This document shows positions 41,364 to 49,685 of a DNA stretch of 64,000 bases, piece by piece. The DNA lies in the NCBI GenBank assembly GCA_905215385.1, contig CAJMPY010000008.1:27341-91340 (forward strand), written 5' to 3'. The translations under genes were made by a program, and so were the position numbers. This DNA comes from an uncultured bacterium (GTDB lineage Bacteria > Actinomycetota > Coriobacteriia > Coriobacteriales > Coriobacteriaceae). The notes under the pieces were generated by a model. That model saw only the letters and a program-made list of their open reading frames with translations, was not told where the DNA came from and searched no databases. The number at the start of each line of letters is the position of its first letter. Position 1 is the first letter of the stretch.

Positions 41364-42449
41364 TTACGCAAAGAGGCCGTAGATGCTGATGTTGGCCTTG
41401 GCGTACAGGCCGTTGGCATACTCGGTCCACTTGGAGCTGGCGCTCGAGGCCTGCGAGGAGTACTGCTGATAGGCGGTGTAATAGGCGGTCATGGCCTGCT
41501 TATAGGTGGCGCTATCGGCGGTAAAGGCATCGTTAGCGAAGGCCTTAGCGTAGGTGCTGTTCTCGTCCTTCCAGGTGCCCTTCGAGCTATCCCACTCGTC
41601 ACCGGCAAGGTTGATGATGTAATCGGCGTAATCCTTGCTCGCGGTGTCCTCGTTGCCGTCAGAAGGCTCGGTCGGAGCGGTCGGCATGCTCGCGGAAGCA
41701 TCGCCCACCTTCTTCTTGTAGAGCTTCTGCAGCGTCGCGGACTGACGGACGATCTGCTTGGCCTGGTCCTTGGACACGCCATACTGCTTGGCCATGGTGT
41801 CGTAGTCCGAGGTGCCGATAGAATCCTCGGCGTACTTCTTCATCTCCTTAGAGGAGACGGTAATGCCCTCGTCCTCGGCAGCATCGAGCAGAATCTTGTT
41901 GCGCACGTAAGACAGGATGACGTCGGCAGAGGGGGCGGTGTAGTTGCCGTTGCTATCCTTGACGGTATCGAGGCTGTACTGGCTCTCGATGGCCTCGCGC
42001 GCGGTGATATCGCTCTTCTTGCCGTTGTAGCTATAGCTTGCCACGTTCGAATCGAGCTGGTCCTCGGTGAGGGTCGCCGAGCCGACGCCCTTGCCGCCAA
42101 AGCCGCCGTTGCCGATAAAAAAGCCGACCACAGCAGCGATCACGACAGCGACCACAAAGGCGGCAATCATCGTCTTCTTGTGCTTGCAAGCGTGGTCGTC
42201 CACGTCGGCGTCGTCGTCCTTGTCCTGCTCCTCGGGCATGAGGTTCTCGTCGGCGGCATCCGCAGCGATCTTTGCCTCCAGGCGAGCGTCTTCCTCCTCG
42301 GCGGTCGTGCCAGCGGCGATATGTTCGGCAGACGTGCCGGCGACCAGGTCGATCTTCTCGTCCTCATCACCGTCGGGGCCTTCGCCGCGCTCGATGATCT
42401 GGATGCCGTCGATCTCGTCCTTCTCGTCCTTCTTTTGAATCAGACCCAT
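41364..42449 (-). CDS. Membrane-anchored SurA/trigger-factor-like protein
   Basis: This 361-residue protein has an acidic cytoplasmic N-terminus of about 92 residues, one transmembrane helix (about 94-113, MIAAFVVAVVIAAVV), and an extracytoplasmic part whose helical segment (about 125-250: ILSYVRNKILLDAAEDEGITVS, split here by position) is like the SurA/PrsA N-terminal peptide-binding domain. No PPIase motif is seen in the rest, which is rich in alanine, serine and tyrosine. It may be an extracytoplasmic chaperone. It is a monocistronic gene between two terminator-bounded units. Confidence 0.68.
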   Translation of the reverse strand: MGLIQKKDEKDEIDGIQIIERGEGPDGDEDEKIDLVAGTSAEHIAAGTTAEEEDARLEAKIAADAADENLMPEEQDKDDDADVDDHACKHKKTMIAAFVVAVVIAAVVGFFIGNGGFGGKGVGSATLTEDQLDSNVASYSYNGKKSDITAREAIESQYSLDTVKDSNGNYTAPSADVILSYVRNKILLDAAEDEGITVSSKEMKKYAEDSIGTSDYDTMAKQYGVSKDQAKQIVRQSATLQKLYKKKVGDASASMPTAPTEPSDGNEDTASKDYADYIINLAGDEWDSSKGTWKDENSTYAKAFANDAFTADSATYKQAMTAYYTAYQQYSSQASSASSKWTEYANGLYAKANISIYGLFA

Positions 42450-42575
42450 ATCAGTTACTCCTTGTTAGGAAACATAGTCCTCAATAGAATACGCCCGACG
42501 AGGCGCCGGGCGTATTGATTCTTAGGTTATACGCAAACACTTAAGTACTATTTAGGCGTTTGCAGCGTGCATACC

Positions 42576-43661
42576 TTAGGCCAGGTGCGCGATAACGGCA
42601 TCGGCAAAGGCCTGCGTGCCCACAGCGCCCTCAACGGAGCCGGTCTGGGCACGACGCACGTCACCGGTAACCTGCTTACCCTCGTCGAGCGTGGCGGACA
42701 CGGCGGCGCGGATACGATTGGCTGCATCGTTCTCGCCCAGATGATCGAGCATCATAGCCGCAGACAGAATCTCGGCCGTGGGGTTGGCGATATCCTGGCC
42801 AGCGATATCGGGCGCGGAGCCGTGCGTAGCCTCAAAGATGGCGCAGTCGGCACCGATGTTGGAGCCGGGGGCCATTCCTAAGCCGCCCACCAGGCCGGCG
42901 CACAGGTCGCTCACGATGTCGCCGTACAGGTTGGGCAGCACCAGGACATCGAAGTCGTTGGGGTTCTGGACCAGGCCCATGCAGGTGGCGTCGACAATCT
43001 TGTCGTTGAACTCGATATCGGGATAGTTGGCGGCCACCTCGCGCGCAACGCGCAGGAACAGACCGTCGGTCGCCTTCATGATATTGGCCTTGTGCACGGC
43101 CGTCACCTTTTTGCGGCCGCAGCGGCGGGCATACTCAAAGGCGTACTCCACAATACGGCGGCTCTTGGCGATAGAGATGGGCTTGATCGAGATGGCGGAA
43201 TCGGCGGCAAAGGTCTTCTGACCCGAGCGCTCGACGAGCTGTGAGAGCTCCTCGACCTCGGCTGCACCCTCGTCGAACTCGATGCCGGCGTAGAGGTCCT
43301 CGGTGTTCTCGCGCACGATGACCAGGTCGACGTCGCGGAAGCGCGAGCCGTCGCCCGGCTGCGACAGGCAGGGGCGCACGCAAGCATACAGGTCGAAGTG
43401 CTTGCGCAGGGCCACGTTGACACTGCGGAAGCCCGTGCCGACCGGCGTAGTGATGGGGCCCTTGATGGCAACCTTGGTCTCGGCGACCGCGTCGAGCACG
43501 TGCTGGGGCAGCGGCGTGCCAAACTCGTCCATGACGCCGGCGCCGGCCTCCTGGACGTTCCAGTTGATCTGGACGCCGGTGGCCTCGACCACGCGGCGCA
43601 TTGCCTGCGTAATCTCGGGACCGATACCGTCACCGGGAATCAGGACTACATCGTGCGCCAT
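42576..43661 (-). CDS. icd: NAD-dependent isocitrate/isopropylmalate dehydrogenase family enzyme
   Basis: This 361-residue beta-decarboxylating dehydrogenase has the family signatures LIPGDGIGPEIT, REN-TEDLYAGIEF (the isocitrate-type region), KANIMKATDGLF and the metal/cofactor motifs NLYGDIVSDL and EATHGSAPDIAGQ. The NTEDLYAG segment and overall length are like NAD-dependent isocitrate dehydrogenases of the IDH3 type rather than LeuB. It would make 2-oxoglutarate for glutamate synthesis. It is the last gene of a four-gene minus-strand unit with tight spacing. Homoisocitrate or tartrate dehydrogenase cannot be excluded by eye. Confidence 0.85.
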   Translation of the reverse strand: MAHDVVLIPGDGIGPEITQAMRRVVEATGVQINWNVQEAGAGVMDEFGTPLPQHVLDAVAETKVAIKGPITTPVGTGFRSVNVALRKHFDLYACVRPCLSQPGDGSRFRDVDLVIVRENTEDLYAGIEFDEGAAEVEELSQLVERSGQKTFAADSAISIKPISIAKSRRIVEYAFEYARRCGRKKVTAVHKANIMKATDGLFLRVAREVAANYPDIEFNDKIVDATCMGLVQNPNDFDVLVLPNLYGDIVSDLCAGLVGGLGMAPGSNIGADCAIFEATHGSAPDIAGQDIANPTAEILSAAMMLDHLGENDAANRIRAAVSATLDEGKQVTGDVRRAQTGSVEGAVGTQAFADAVIAHLA

Positions 43662-43667
43662 AATCTG

Positions 43668-44366
43668 TTACTCCTCGTCTTCGGCGTCGTCAGATTTTTT
43701 AACGCTAGCACGCTTCTTCTTTTTGGAGAGATCCAGGCCAAAACGTTTAACAAGCATTTCGCAAATCTCGCTCGAACGGGCCTTGAGATAGCTGCCCTTG
43801 CCGTTCTCGGCGTCGAACTTAAGGCGCAGCGCGAGCTTCTCTGCGACCTCGGCGTCGATCTCGCCCTGGCCAAACTCGTACAGGCACCCGAGCATATCGC
43901 GATACTCAAGGTCGCCGTGGTAGCACTGGATGGCCTCGTCCAGGATGGGCCAAGCCTCGCGCGAACGCTCGACACTCGTGGCGCCCCACACGCACAGCAG
44001 GCGGAAGGCGGCATAGCGCAGCGTGGAGGAAATCTCGTCGAACAGCGCGGTCTCGGCGCCCTCAAAGGCGTCCTCCATCTGCTCGGGGCAGGTGGTGGCG
44101 AGCGCCGCCAGGGCATCGAGGGCCTCCCAGCGGGTCTGTGCCTCGGGGCGGTCGAGCGCCTCGATCAGCGCTGGCACGCAGGGCACGACGCGCTGCGGAT
44201 CGCGCTCGGCAAGCAGGTGCAGCACACGGGCGGCAAACTGGCGGATGCGGCGCGTGGGGCAGCCGAGCTCCTGGACCAGGCGGTCGACGGCGTTCTCGTT
44301 CTCCTCTGCCAGCTGGAGCTGTGCCAGCTCCTCGTCGGTGAGCTGTTCGTCTTTATTTTCTGCCAT
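43668..44366 (-). CDS. HEAT-repeat-like protein
   Basis: This 232-residue protein is mostly helical, with repeats such as VPCVPALIEALDRPEAQTRWEALDALAALA (two helices, split over residues about 62-90) typical of HEAT/armadillo repeats. The N-terminus is acidic and the C-terminus is lysine-rich then acidic. Such proteins are scaffolds; the partner is unknown. It lies six bases before the dehydrogenase gene and 15 bp after the small membrane protein gene, so all are co-transcribed. Confidence 0.72.
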   Translation of the reverse strand: MAENKDEQLTDEELAQLQLAEENENAVDRLVQELGCPTRRIRQFAARVLHLLAERDPQRVVPCVPALIEALDRPEAQTRWEALDALAALATTCPEQMEDAFEGAETALFDEISSTLRYAAFRLLCVWGATSVERSREAWPILDEAIQCYHGDLEYRDMLGCLYEFGQGEIDAEVAEKLALRLKFDAENGKGSYLKARSSEICEMLVKRFGLDLSKKKKRASVKKSDDAEDEE

Positions 44367-44381
44367 AGTTACCTCTTCTTA

Positions 44382-44810
44382 CTATTTCTTAGCATGCTTG
44401 CCAGCACCCTTGCTCTCATCGGTGACCGAGATGAGCTGTCGGTCGGCCGCGCCATTGCGACGTGCGCGGCGGCGCTCCTCGGCGTCGCCCGCGTCGGCGG
44501 CGGCGCGATGAGCCTTGTTGACGTTAAAGACCTCGTCGTGCTTGCGCCACGGACCGACGGACTCGCCAAAGCTCATCTTAAGGCCTGCGATAAAGCCGCC
44601 GAGCCAGCCGATCGGCGCAAACTGCACCAGCGGGAACAGCGAGAACACCCAGGTCAGCAGGACGACTGCCGCCGCACCCGCAAAGTTGGCAATCCAGTAG
44701 TCGCGCTTGGTGATCACGCGCTTTTCGCAGGCCCACTGGCCGCACAAAAAGCCGATGTAGATCGCAAAGAGAAAGAGCACCAGCGCAAGCACCACGAACG
44801 TCCAGCTCAT
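44382..44810 (-). CDS. Small membrane protein of unknown function
   Basis: This 142-residue protein has two transmembrane segments (about 3-23, WTFVVLALVLFLFAIYIG; about 42-66, with an aromatic FSLFPLVQFAPIGWLGGF) and a basic cytoplasmic tail (EERRRARRNG). The ATG at 44810 is six bases past the reductase stop with GGGAG upstream. No family is recognised. It is in the four-gene operon of the reductase, HEAT and isocitrate-dehydrogenase-like genes. Confidence 0.72.
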   Translation of the reverse strand: MSWTFVVLALVLFLFAIYIGFLCGQWACEKRVITKRDYWIANFAGAAAVVLLTWVFSLFPLVQFAPIGWLGGFIAGLKMSFGESVGPWRKHDEVFNVNKAHRAAADAGDAEERRRARRNGAADRQLISVTDESKGAGKHAKK

Positions 44811-44815
44811 AGGCG

Positions 44816-45895
44816 CTACTCCCCGTGATGGTGGCCGCAGCAGCACTCGTGGCCGTCGTCATGGCCGTGGCCACCGCAGCACTCGTGGTCCTCGCCGTGG
44901 TGATGGCCACAACCGCACTCATGGTCCTCGCCGTGCTCGCCGCAACCGCAACCTTCCTCGTGAGCGCCATGCTCCTCGGGACGATACTGCGACCAGTCCA
45001 GACCGGCGGCGATGGCATCGGCCTCCTCCTTATAGAGGACCGTGATGGCCTGGGTGCCCAGCTTGGCGCCACCGATAGCGTCGAGCATGTCGTAGAGCGT
45101 AAAGGCCACGTCGGCGCCGGGAAGCGCGAGCTCGCGGTCATCGGCGTAGGCGAGCGCCAGACGCAGGTCCTTAATGAAGTGCTCGACCATAAAGCCGGGC
45201 TTGTAGTCGCCATCGAGCGCCTTGGGCGCCAGGCTCTCCATGGCGCCGGACTTGCCGGTGCCGCCCAGGATCATCTGACGGGTCTTCTCCAGATCAAGGC
45301 CGCTCAGCTCGGCAAATGCCATGGCGTCTGCCATGCCGACCATGCAGGCGCCCAGCGACACCTGGTTGGCGAGCTTGGCAGCCTGGCCCTTGCCGGCACC
45401 GTCGAAGCAGCAGATGTTGGCCGCAAAGGTGGAAAGGATATCGCGGACCGGAGCGATGTCGTTTTCGGTAGCGCCAACGATAGCCGTAAGCGTGCCGGCG
45501 ATAGCACCCGACTCGCCGCCGGTGACGGGGCAGTCAAACGCCATGCGGCCGGAAACCTGGGCGGCCTCGGCAATGTCACGGGCGAGCTCGGGCGAGCTCG
45601 TGGTGAGGTCGATCAGCACCGCGCCGGGCTTAGTGCAGGCCAACAGGCCGTCGCCCGCCAGGTAGAGCTCCTCGACCTCGGAGGGATAACCCACCATGGT
45701 AAAGACGACGTCGGCGTTCGCCACGGCATCTGCCGGCGTATCGGCCCAAACGGCACCGCGCTCGATAAGCGCGGCGGCCTTGGACTTAGTGCGGTTGTTG
45801 ACCGTGACGGGATAGCCGGCATCCAGGATGTGGCCGGCAATGGGGGCACCCATGATTCCGGTGCCGATAAATGCGACGGAGAGCTTGTTTGCCAT
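44816..45895 (-). CDS. NAD(P)-dependent beta-hydroxyacid dehydrogenase (GarR-like) with His/Cys-rich C-terminal tail
   Basis: Residues 1 to about 300 are a standard 6-phosphogluconate/3-hydroxyisobutyrate dehydrogenase-family enzyme: FIGTGIMGAPIAGH Rossmann motif, DCPVTGGESGA substrate loop, and GAGKGQAAKLANQ with the catalytic lysine. It probably reduces tartronate semialdehyde or a similar 3-oxo acid. The last 53 residues are unrelated to this family: they hold 14 histidines and 9 cysteines in acidic repeats such as HECGCGHHHGEDHECC. This tail should bind nickel, zinc or another soft metal. It starts a four-gene operon. Confidence 0.86.
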   Translation of the reverse strand: MANKLSVAFIGTGIMGAPIAGHILDAGYPVTVNNRTKSKAAALIERGAVWADTPADAVANADVVFTMVGYPSEVEELYLAGDGLLACTKPGAVLIDLTTSSPELARDIAEAAQVSGRMAFDCPVTGGESGAIAGTLTAIVGATENDIAPVRDILSTFAANICCFDGAGKGQAAKLANQVSLGACMVGMADAMAFAELSGLDLEKTRQMILGGTGKSGAMESLAPKALDGDYKPGFMVEHFIKDLRLALAYADDRELALPGADVAFTLYDMLDAIGGAKLGTQAITVLYKEEADAIAAGLDWSQYRPEEHGAHEEGCGCGEHGEDHECGCGHHHGEDHECCGGHGHDDGHECCCGHHHGE

Positions 45896-45992
45896 GAAAC
45901 CTTTCCTTTTGGGTTGGGTGTTATTACCAGGTTGAATACTCGGTGCCAGCGTTGGGCTGTGAGTCGAGGGCGATTACGGCCGCGTTACTTGC

Positions 45993-46946
45993 CTACTGAC
46001 CGCGCACGCGGCGGGCGATGCGGTCGGAAAGCGACGCCTTGTCGGCGCGGTTCTTGCCCCAAAACGCGCAAGCCACCATGCCGGGGCCCACGTGCGAGCC
46101 AATGGTGGGGCCCACAGAGCTGCGGATGATGGTCACGTCGGCGCAGCCTTCCTCCTTGCGGATGGCGGCCTCGAGCCAGTCGCCGTCCTTTTCGGCATCG
46201 GCCGTCATAATGGCGATGGGCATGGTGCGATCGGGCACATAGTTCTCGCGGAACGACTTGAGAATGGACTTGAGCGCCTTCTTGCGACCGCGGTTGACGC
46301 CGATCAGCGACAGCGAGCCGGCCAGGTCGTAGGACAGCTCGGGTTTGACGTCGAGCTTTGCCGTGAGCTGTGCCGCCGCGGGCGGAATGCGGCCGCCGGC
46401 AGCCAGCGCGTCAAAGCTCTCGAGCGTAAAGTAACCGTGGACATAGGTCTTGGCCTCGTTTGCCCAGTCGATCAGCTGCTTGGCGGTCAGTCCCGCCGAA
46501 CGCTGACGCACGGCCTCAAGCGCCAAGAGCTCGCCGGTCGCACAGGGCAGAGCGTTGTCGACCACGTACAGCTCAAAGTTGGGATACTCGGCGCGCACGG
46601 CGTCCGCCGCCTGGCACGCGGAGTTGTAGCTCGACGACAGCGCCGAGGTAAAGCACAGGTAGACCGTGGGCGTGCCCTCTTTGGCGCACTCGGTAAAGAA
46701 CTCGATATAGCGACCGAGCGACACAGCCGAGGTGGACACGCGGGCACCGGCGCGCATGCGATCGTAAAACTCCTTGGGTGTGATGCTCGACCAGATGTCA
46801 TCCGTGCGCTCCTCGCCATCGATAATGAAGGGGAAACCCAAGATATCGACATCGAGGTTCGCGGCGACCTCGGGGCTAAAGTCGCAGCAGGTATCGACGA
46901 CGATGCGGCAACGGTCCGAATGACCGGCGGATGCGGCCTTGTCCAT
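45993..46946 (-). CDS. DegV-family fatty-acid-binding protein
   Basis: This 317-residue protein is of the DegV family (two EDD domains): IVVDTCCDFSPEVAANL near the start, the GARVSTSAVSLGRYIEFF loop with the lipid-contacting STSA, and VGPTIGSHVGPGMVACAFWG near the end. FakB-type DegV proteins bind fatty acids for phosphorylation by FakA. An ATG at 46946 is used, with AAGGAG upstream; a TTG one codon earlier is not needed. Fatty-acid binding is a family inference; FakA is not in the window. Confidence 0.9.
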   Translation of the reverse strand: MDKAASAGHSDRCRIVVDTCCDFSPEVAANLDVDILGFPFIIDGEERTDDIWSSITPKEFYDRMRAGARVSTSAVSLGRYIEFFTECAKEGTPTVYLCFTSALSSSYNSACQAADAVRAEYPNFELYVVDNALPCATGELLALEAVRQRSAGLTAKQLIDWANEAKTYVHGYFTLESFDALAAGGRIPPAAAQLTAKLDVKPELSYDLAGSLSLIGVNRGRKKALKSILKSFRENYVPDRTMPIAIMTADAEKDGDWLEAAIRKEEGCADVTIIRSSVGPTIGSHVGPGMVACAFWGKNRADKASLSDRIARRVRGQ

Positions 46947-46969
46947 CAAAGCGACTCCTTACGTAAAAA

Positions 46970-46996
46970 GGCGGCCACCCGCATGGGATGGCCGCC
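46970..46996 (-). terminator. Terminator of hpf
   Basis: The 11-bp stem GGCGGCCACCC/GGG(A)TGGCCGCC with a GCAT loop is followed on the minus strand by TTTTTACG. Confidence 0.85.
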
Positions 46997-47025
46997 AACC
47001 GTTAACTCATGCAAGTTAACGTATT

Positions 47026-47610
47026 TTACTCGTCAAGTGTTTCGATGCGGGGCTTGATGATGCCATATCCACCATTCTTACGGTGATACACCACATTGAT
47101 GAGGCCAGTCGTCGCGTTCTCGAACACGTAGAAGTCGTGGCCGAGCAGATCGGTCTGCACCAGCGCCTGCTCCTCAGTCATCGGGGTGACATCGATGACT
47201 TTCTCGCGGACGAGCAGGTCGTCCTCCTCCTCGGGCAGCAGCAGGTCGGCCAGATCCTCGACGCGCTCGACCGGCGCGACATCCGCGGCGCTGGCACCGC
47301 CTTGGCGGTTGTCCACGACCTTAGTCTTGAACTTACGCAGCTGGCGGGTGACCTTATCGGCGGAGAGGTCGATGGCGGCGTACATATCTGCACCGTGCTC
47401 GGCAACGCGAATCACCGAACCGCGGGCACGAACCGTAACCTCGACGATTGCCGGGTTGGGGTTCGAGGGGTTCTTCTCATAGCGAAGTACAACGTCGACC
47501 GTCATGGGCTCGATATCGAAAACCTTGAGCGCCTCGCCGATCTTCTCATCCACATGCGCACGCAGAGCATCGGTTACCGTCGTCTTGCGTCCAGAAACCT
47601 TGATATCCAT
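47026..47610 (-). CDS. hpf: Ribosome hibernation promoting factor, long form (HPF/RaiA)
   Basis: This 194-residue protein is the long HPF that dimerizes 70S ribosomes into 100S particles. Residues 1-100 are the S30AE domain (MDIKVSGRKTTV start, NPAIVEVTVRARG, DLSADKVTRQLRKFKTK) and about 140-194 the C-terminal dimerization domain (VIDVTPMTEEQALVQTDLLGHDFYVF split; VVYHRKNGGYGIIKP). The ATG at 47610 has GGAG upstream; 20 more codons are open upstream but unlike the family. It is followed by its own terminator. The 220-bp leader holds a hairpin (about 47734-47755). Confidence 0.93.
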   Translation of the reverse strand: MDIKVSGRKTTVTDALRAHVDEKIGEALKVFDIEPMTVDVVLRYEKNPSNPNPAIVEVTVRARGSVIRVAEHGADMYAAIDLSADKVTRQLRKFKTKVVDNRQGGASAADVAPVERVEDLADLLLPEEEDDLLVREKVIDVTPMTEEQALVQTDLLGHDFYVFENATTGLINVVYHRKNGGYGIIKPRIETLDE

Positions 47611-47832
47611 ACGTGGCTCCAATCTGCCTCGGGGACTTACTGTACTGGCTATGTACCCATTGCCGTGCATTTAATCACGCGGATTCCCAAAGACCCGAAT
47701 AACGATTGCTTGATACCGCATACCGAAGTCTCGCACTTTTCTGTGGCAAAGTGCGCTATAGGAGGGAGCCGGCGACTTTGTATTTGGTCCCGAAAATTGG
47801 CTTTGACCTGCTGGTTTTATAGAGATGAAAAA

Positions 47833-47861
47833 GCCGGGCTCCCCTATTGGGGAAGCCCGGC
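47833..47861 (-). terminator. Terminator of the lipoprotein gene
   Basis: A 12-bp stem with one bulge (47833-47844 with 47849-47861) is followed on the minus strand by CTTTTTCATC. A second hairpin TCTCCTA/TAGGAGA lies at about 47888-47907. Confidence 0.85.
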
Positions 47862-47927
47862 AGTGCGTGTTGAAACCGTGAAGGGGCATCTCTCCTAGCG
47901 CATAGGAGACACCACCCCTAGCAATAA

Positions 47928-48935
47928 CTAGCTATTAAGCTTGTTAATGTCGTCGTCGGTGATGGTGTCTTCCTGGCTGGACGATTTGTCTTCGGAGGAT
48001 GCGGTCTCATTGTTGGAATCGGAGGACTCGCTGCCGGAGGATGTGGTCTCGCTGGACTCAGAGTCGCCCGGCTGCACGTTAGCGCCCGAAACCGTCTTAG
48101 TGGTGAGGTCGTAGGGCATCGTGCCGTACCAGACGCAGTGGACCGCCTCGAGCGTGCCGTCGGCCGTAATACCGTCGAGGGCATCGCTCACGGCACGACA
48201 CAGTTCGTCATTGGACGAAAGGCCTGCAACACCAAGCGTCGAGGGCGCCTCGAGCGCACCGACATAGGAGATCTCGCTCATCAGGCGTGCAAGGTAGCCG
48301 CCGGCCGTGGAGTCGCAGATCACATAGTCGACCTCGCCGGACTCGAGCGCCTCAAAGCACTCGTTGATGTTGGAGTAAGTCTTTTGGTTGGCGGTGATGC
48401 TCTGCTTAGCAAGCGCCTCCTGCGAGGCCGAGGACATCTGGATACCCAGAGTAGACGTGTTAAGGGTATCGGTGGAAACGCTCAGCGACCCACCATCGCT
48501 GGTTTTACCGAACACGGAAGCGGCATCGTACAGGCAGGTGCCGAGCGAGCTAACGTCCCCATCCGTGGAGTTGATCTCGCCGATAAAGATATCAGCCTTT
48601 TTGTCACCGAGCGCGGAACCTGCCGAGGACGCATCGACAAAGGCGACCTTAAGGCCCATACGGCTTGCAAGGGCGCGGGCAGCGTCGACCGCATACCCCG
48701 TGAGCTCGCCGTCGGTGCCCTGCATGGCCTGCGGCGCATCGGAAGTATCGAGGGCGACCGTCAGGGTACCGGGGGTGAACAGGGCATCATCCGACACCGT
48801 GGGCGTGACGGTCTCGTACTCGATCTGGTCGATCGTGGGAGTCGTGAACGTAGACAGCGGGTTGAACGCGCATCCGCTCAGACCCAAAACGGCGATGACC
48901 GCTGCGGTCCCAGCACCTAACCGAGCCGCGTGCAT
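47928..48935 (-). CDS. Solute-binding lipoprotein (amino-acid-type)
   Basis: This 335-residue lipoprotein has a short signal ending in the lipobox LGLSGC (cysteine near residue 22), then a periplasmic-binding-protein type II domain: GTLTVALDTSDAPQA, DGELTGYAVDAARALASRMG, DVSSLGTCLYDAA and DYVICDSTAGGYLA. Such proteins capture amino acids or other small polar solutes for an ABC transporter, but no permease gene is adjacent. The C-terminal 50 residues are serine/glutamate-rich and disordered. ATG 48935 (GAGGGG upstream) was chosen; ATG 48953 is an alternative. The frame is open far upstream through the candidate RNA, which I regard as chance. Confidence 0.82.
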   Translation of the reverse strand: MHAARLGAGTAAVIAVLGLSGCAFNPLSTFTTPTIDQIEYETVTPTVSDDALFTPGTLTVALDTSDAPQAMQGTDGELTGYAVDAARALASRMGLKVAFVDASSAGSALGDKKADIFIGEINSTDGDVSSLGTCLYDAASVFGKTSDGGSLSVSTDTLNTSTLGIQMSSASQEALAKQSITANQKTYSNINECFEALESGEVDYVICDSTAGGYLARLMSEISYVGALEAPSTLGVAGLSSNDELCRAVSDALDGITADGTLEAVHCVWYGTMPYDLTTKTVSGANVQPGDSESSETTSSGSESSDSNNETASSEDKSSSQEDTITDDDINKLNS

Positions 48936-49015
48936 CAAGCTGCCCCTCACCATGTCCACTACCCTGCCTTCTGTGTCGTATACGATCCGTGCGATGCGCG
49001 GAATATCAGATTGTT

Positions 49016-49280
49016 CCCACCAGCTGACCTGGTATTTGACCCCACACTTGCGCACCGGGGTGTTTGCTCGGGAGGCCGCAGCCACCTTCACGACTGGCCC
49101 GCTCGCCCGCGAGGCGGTATTGCCCCAAAGAAAGTAGAACGGACGGTGCGGCTTACATCTAGGACGCGCCATGATCGCGCCGCGCGCACGCGGTCGCTTA
49201 CGTGGATCCCTTTGACCGCGTCTGTCTTGGACTAGGACGGGCATTTCGTCCGTCCGCAACCACAGCCTGGTAGGAACGTA
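49016..49280 (-). ncRNA. Candidate structured non-coding RNA / long structured leader
   Basis: Just after a strong promoter, the minus-strand transcript begins with CCTACCAGGCTG (49274-49263), which can pair with CAGCTGGTGGG (49026-49016) to close a domain of about 260 bases. Inside are strong hairpins: GGACGG/CCGTCC (49255-49235 region), ACGCGGTC/GACCGCGT (49221-49188 region), and further GC-rich pairs. The predicted start site (about 49278) falls right at the closing stem, as for a discrete RNA. I do not recognise a T-box, RNase P, SRP or tmRNA signature. The raiA RNA motif is one candidate since hpf (raiA) lies two genes downstream and comF just upstream. Confidence 0.5.
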
Positions 49281-49284
49281 GCGC

Positions 49285-49313
49285 ATTATAGCTAAGTTCA
49301 AGCTAAAGTTTAA
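49285..49313 (-). promoter_or_regulatory. Strong sigma-70 promoter for the candidate RNA/lipoprotein
   Basis: On the minus strand TTAAAC (-35, 49313-49308), a 17-bp spacer and a perfect TATAAT (-10, 49290-49285) form a near-consensus promoter. Transcription would start near 49278. Confidence 0.78.
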
Positions 49314-49434
49314 GGTTAGGGGCGTCATTCGCATCGCGAGTACAGATTTCGCAGGTCGGAGTGGGCTATTCGTGCCCCTGTGAAGCCCGGAGCTCCCCTA
49401 TGGGGAGCTCCGGGGCACCCTTCCTAGGGTGCTG

Positions 49435-49651
49435 TGGCCAAAAAATGGCAAATATGAGTACTGTCACCAATTTAGTAACAGGCAGTTTTAGCCTCTCGGA
49501 CAGATTTTGCGCTCAGTGTCGCCAACCTGATGCTTAGTTATTCTACATTTGTTTATTATCTTCTTACTTTATGACGCCTCCGAGTCCTAAATTCCTTGAT
49601 TTTGCTGTTACTGATTTAGTGACAGTACTCATATTTGCCATATTTTGGCCA
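49435..49651. repeat. Long inverted-repeat element, 47-bp imperfect arms
   Basis: The arms 49435-49481 (TGGCCAAAAAATGGCAAATA...) and 49605-49651 are reverse complements with about four mismatches and enclose 123 AT-rich bases. The build (long arms, 100-125-base AT-rich spacer, intergenic, no gene) is like the element at 15104-15255. A separate GC-rich palindrome CCCGGAGCTCCCC/GGGGAGCTCCGGG lies at about 49387-49415. No gene is seen in 49314-49685. Confidence 0.75.
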
Positions 49652-49685
49652 GGGCATATGATTAACCCCCTATTTTCGACGTGAA

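Noticed and set aside
49016..49280. T-box, RNase P, SRP or tmRNA
   Set aside because: None of the signature sequences (T-box antiterminator, RNase P core, SRP tetraloop helix, tmRNA ends) is visible.
48954..49334. 127-codon N-terminal extension of the lipoprotein frame
   Set aside because: It would place the signal peptide inside the protein, and it covers the candidate RNA and a consensus promoter.
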